DNA from: Hedera helix
Taxonomy: Eukaryota > Streptophyta > Magnoliopsida > Apiales > Araliaceae
Reading direction: 5' to 3'
DNA: 64,000 nt
Assembly (NCBI GenBank): GCA_947179155.2
Contig: OX359275.1
Location: forward strand, 42,517,898-42,581,897
The notes under the pieces: generated by a model
Seen by the model: the letters and a program-made list of their open reading frames with translations, nothing else
Told to the model about the DNA's origin: nothing
Databases searched by the model: none
Shown here: one piece after another, positions 61,455-64,000 of the stretch
Position numbering within the stretch: position 1 is the stretch's first letter
How the letters are laid out: every line of letters begins with the position of its first letter
Made by a program: the position numbers and the translations under genes

Positions 61455-64000
61455 GGTTAGCTTGTGCCTTTTATTTCTTTATTTTTTCTCTCTTTATCAC
61501 CGTCTATTTTTTAAACAATTATGTTAATTTTAAATTTAAAAGTATTTTAAATTCATTTTAAAAAATTAACAATTAATAATATAATTTTATTAAAAAATAA
61601 TTAAAATAAAATTATCTTACTTAATATTAATTTACTACTTTTATTAAAATATATATGCGAGAATATAAGTTTAATCTTACAAAATATTAAACTATACTAT
61701 TATTAAAATATATATGGGTATAAATATAATAAATTGACCAATAATATGACTCAATTATTAAATTAAAATTAATTACTCTATTAAATAATATATTGATTAA
61801 AAGTTATAATAGTGTCATAATTGTACAATAAGAACACATAAAATAAAAATAAGTAATAAATTTATAATAAACAATTATAAGACCAACTCACTTACTATTA
61901 ATTTATTATTTTTATTAAAATTTAAGTGTAATTATATTTTAAATAAAAATAAGATTTTATTATTATTACTAATATAATATAATTATGGACGGAAACGATA
62001 ATTAAAAGCTCAATTTGGTTGATTCGATTCAATATAAGAAAAACTTTTAGTTGAATTAAAATTTTCACAAAAATTATCTTACTTAGTTTGAATTTGTTAA
62101 TATTACTAACATATAAGCATAATTATATTTCAAGCACAAATAGACTACTCGTACCAAAGAAATCTCAAAATATTTTGAATTGAAAGTAAAAGAAAGTTTA
62201 CGTTTAATGCATAATTATTAGTACAAAATTTTTTTTATTTCAAAATAAAAAATGTAAACATAAATAACTCAAAAAATACTATAAAAAAAAATCTAAATCA
62301 TAAAAAAAATATGCATATACAAGTCCAAAAATATGCATATATAAAAAAATATGCATAACTTAAAGAGTAAAAATTTTAAAAAATGAAAATTTTATTATTA
62401 AAAATAAATAATTAATAAAAAATTGAGAAAATATCTAAAATATTAGTATGTGAAAAACAAAATAGTTGCAAGTCCAAAAGTAATAATCCTATTACTTATT
62501 CTAATTAAAATATTATATAAAAAATAAATATAAAATTTAAGAATAAAAAATAATACCCTGTATTTTGCACGGAGCATAGTGCTAGTTTAAAAAAATTAAA
62601 GATTAAAAAAATGTGTTTATAGCATCTCAAGACATAAAGAAAGTCAAAAAAAATAATAAGTTTATACACACAACAATCAAACACTATATTAAACATTATA
62701 TTCATCAACATTATTAAAAAATAAGAAATGATATAGATTTTAATGTTATGCTCTATTTTTTAATGATATAAATTAATATAATATTCGATTATTGTGTGTT
62801 TATATTTATTTCAAAAAAAATATCAAACATTAATTTAAATACCACGGGAAACGAGAAAAAGTCCAAAATGGAATCAGCTTCAAGACCCCGTCTCTTGATT
62901 TGGGTATACTTTAAACAGATTAGATTATCTCAAATGCAAATGTGACAAATTAATCTAGTGGCTTTTTACATGGCATCCAACAAATAACAACTACAAAAGG
63001 GGTTGACATGTTCAATTAATAAAATATTTAATTAAAGAAGTCACACAAGATACCCTATTTTTTATGCTTATATGTACCGATAGGTTTCTTTGAATAATTA
63101 TGTATACACAAAAAACAATCATAACATTAATTTTAACAATTAAAAATATATACATATTACAGATTTTAAAATAAGCACACATTTTTAAAGACTAAAATCA
63201 ATATAGTAATTAATTTTGTTATTGGTTGTTGTGTACCTAGACTTATCATGTTTTTTTTGAATTCTATTCAAAGTACCATCAGGTTAAATAAAATGAATGA
63301 CTAATAAATAATAACAAAGCTAAAAAAAGAGAGGAATTTATCATGATTTAAAATTTTTAGCTATCCTATCCTAAAACGAGAGGATTGCACTTAAAACAAG
63401 ATTCATTGATGGATAAGATCACATTTTCATGACAAAAGATAAAGGTGTATATGTTAGGGCAAAATTAATGAAATGAACAGCCCAATCTCTTTGTTTGAAG
63501 CTTTACCGGGAAGTTTCTACTTGTTGATACTTTGTTTTCTCTAATTCCGAAACACAACAATAGACTTGCAACTATAATATAAAAAAAAAACTTTTCTTTA
63601 ATAGTGGGAGTTCAGAAAAGGATATGATCGTAGATAAAGACTTAAACCTGTGCGGGGTAGGGGCGGACAATGAATTGTTAATCCATCACACGCCGCCTGA
63701 AAAATAGATTTTAATTAGAATCATTAGTAGAAAGAATTAAATAATTCTGTTGATACTAATACATTCGAGCAATCAAACGTTTCATAGTTAGTAAACTAAT
63801 TTATTGTCATAACTTGAATTTTTCAATAAAATAGATTTATTTTTATTTAAATCATGATCATAAGCAAGTGCATAAATATACTACTCATCCGATTAATCAA
63901 TTCTTTTCAATTCCTGCGGGCCTGTATGGTTTCTAAGGAATACAGTCACCTGACTAATCTAAACTATCAGGTCACTTATATATACCTTGATATGTGCTTG
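61455..64000. other. AT-rich non-coding flank of unit 2
   Basis: Copy of 53606-56171, nearly identical. No gene is supported. Confidence 0.55.

Larger units (their letters stand above)
56543..64000. repeat. Segmental tandem duplication, unit 2 (continues beyond window)
   Basis: Direct copy of 44374-56171 without the copia element. It retains about 120 bp (59297-59416) and about 216 bp (59551-59766) missing from unit 1. Short repeats at those breakpoints (for example TTCA) suggest microhomology deletions in unit 1. The last base of the window corresponds to 56171. Confidence 0.93.

Overview
The window is AT-rich nuclear DNA from a flowering plant. The evidence is GT-AG introns, orthologues of typical plant housekeeping genes (a complex I gamma carbonic anhydrase, a PLS-class PPR protein, a GH5 mannanase, a plastid-type lipid phosphate phosphatase) and plant-type transposons (long LTRs, a Ty1/copia element, Stowaway- and hAT-like MITEs, tRNA-derived SINEs). 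A eudicot, possibly an asterid, fits best, but I cannot name the species.

Layout. 1-3934: minus-strand phosphopantetheine adenylyltransferase gene, 3' end outside the window, with a SINE in its longest intron. 4496-12582: repeat block holding a probable solo LTR, a second long solo LTR with a clean target duplication, and a 1.67 kb foldback element built from about 17 tandem hairpin units. 13151-17804: gamma carbonic anhydrase (5 exons; a MITE and a probable SINE in introns). 20142-23559: pfkB-family sugar/nucleoside kinase (8 exons). 25544-27175: intronless PPR gene. 29432-29815: small intronless basic protein, followed by a near-perfect inverted repeat. 31987-34346: tail-anchored coiled-coil protein with a 5' UTR intron. 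36932-41266: hAT-like elements, one split by a solo LTR of the same family as the one at 7074 but inverted. 41997-43991: endo-beta-mannanase (5 exons).

44374-64000 is a recent direct segmental duplication: unit 1 is 44374-56542, and unit 2 starts at 56543 and runs off the window. Each unit carries a decayed minus-strand PAP2-type lipid phosphate phosphatase (LPPE-like) gene, whose 3' end is cut at the duplication boundary inside an exon. Unit 1 alone has a 4.66 kb Ty1/copia element inserted in the first recognisable LPPE coding exon. The copia LTRs are almost identical, yet its polyprotein frame has two premature TGA codons.

The intact genes are unrelated housekeeping functions (CoA synthesis, respiratory complex I assembly, nucleoside/sugar phosphorylation, organelle RNA processing, cell-wall mannan turnover). 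They do not form a cluster. The unusual content is in the repeats: the hairpin-array foldback element, the pair of long LTRs with unrelated promoter segments, and the dated layers of duplication, pseudogenisation and copia insertion.
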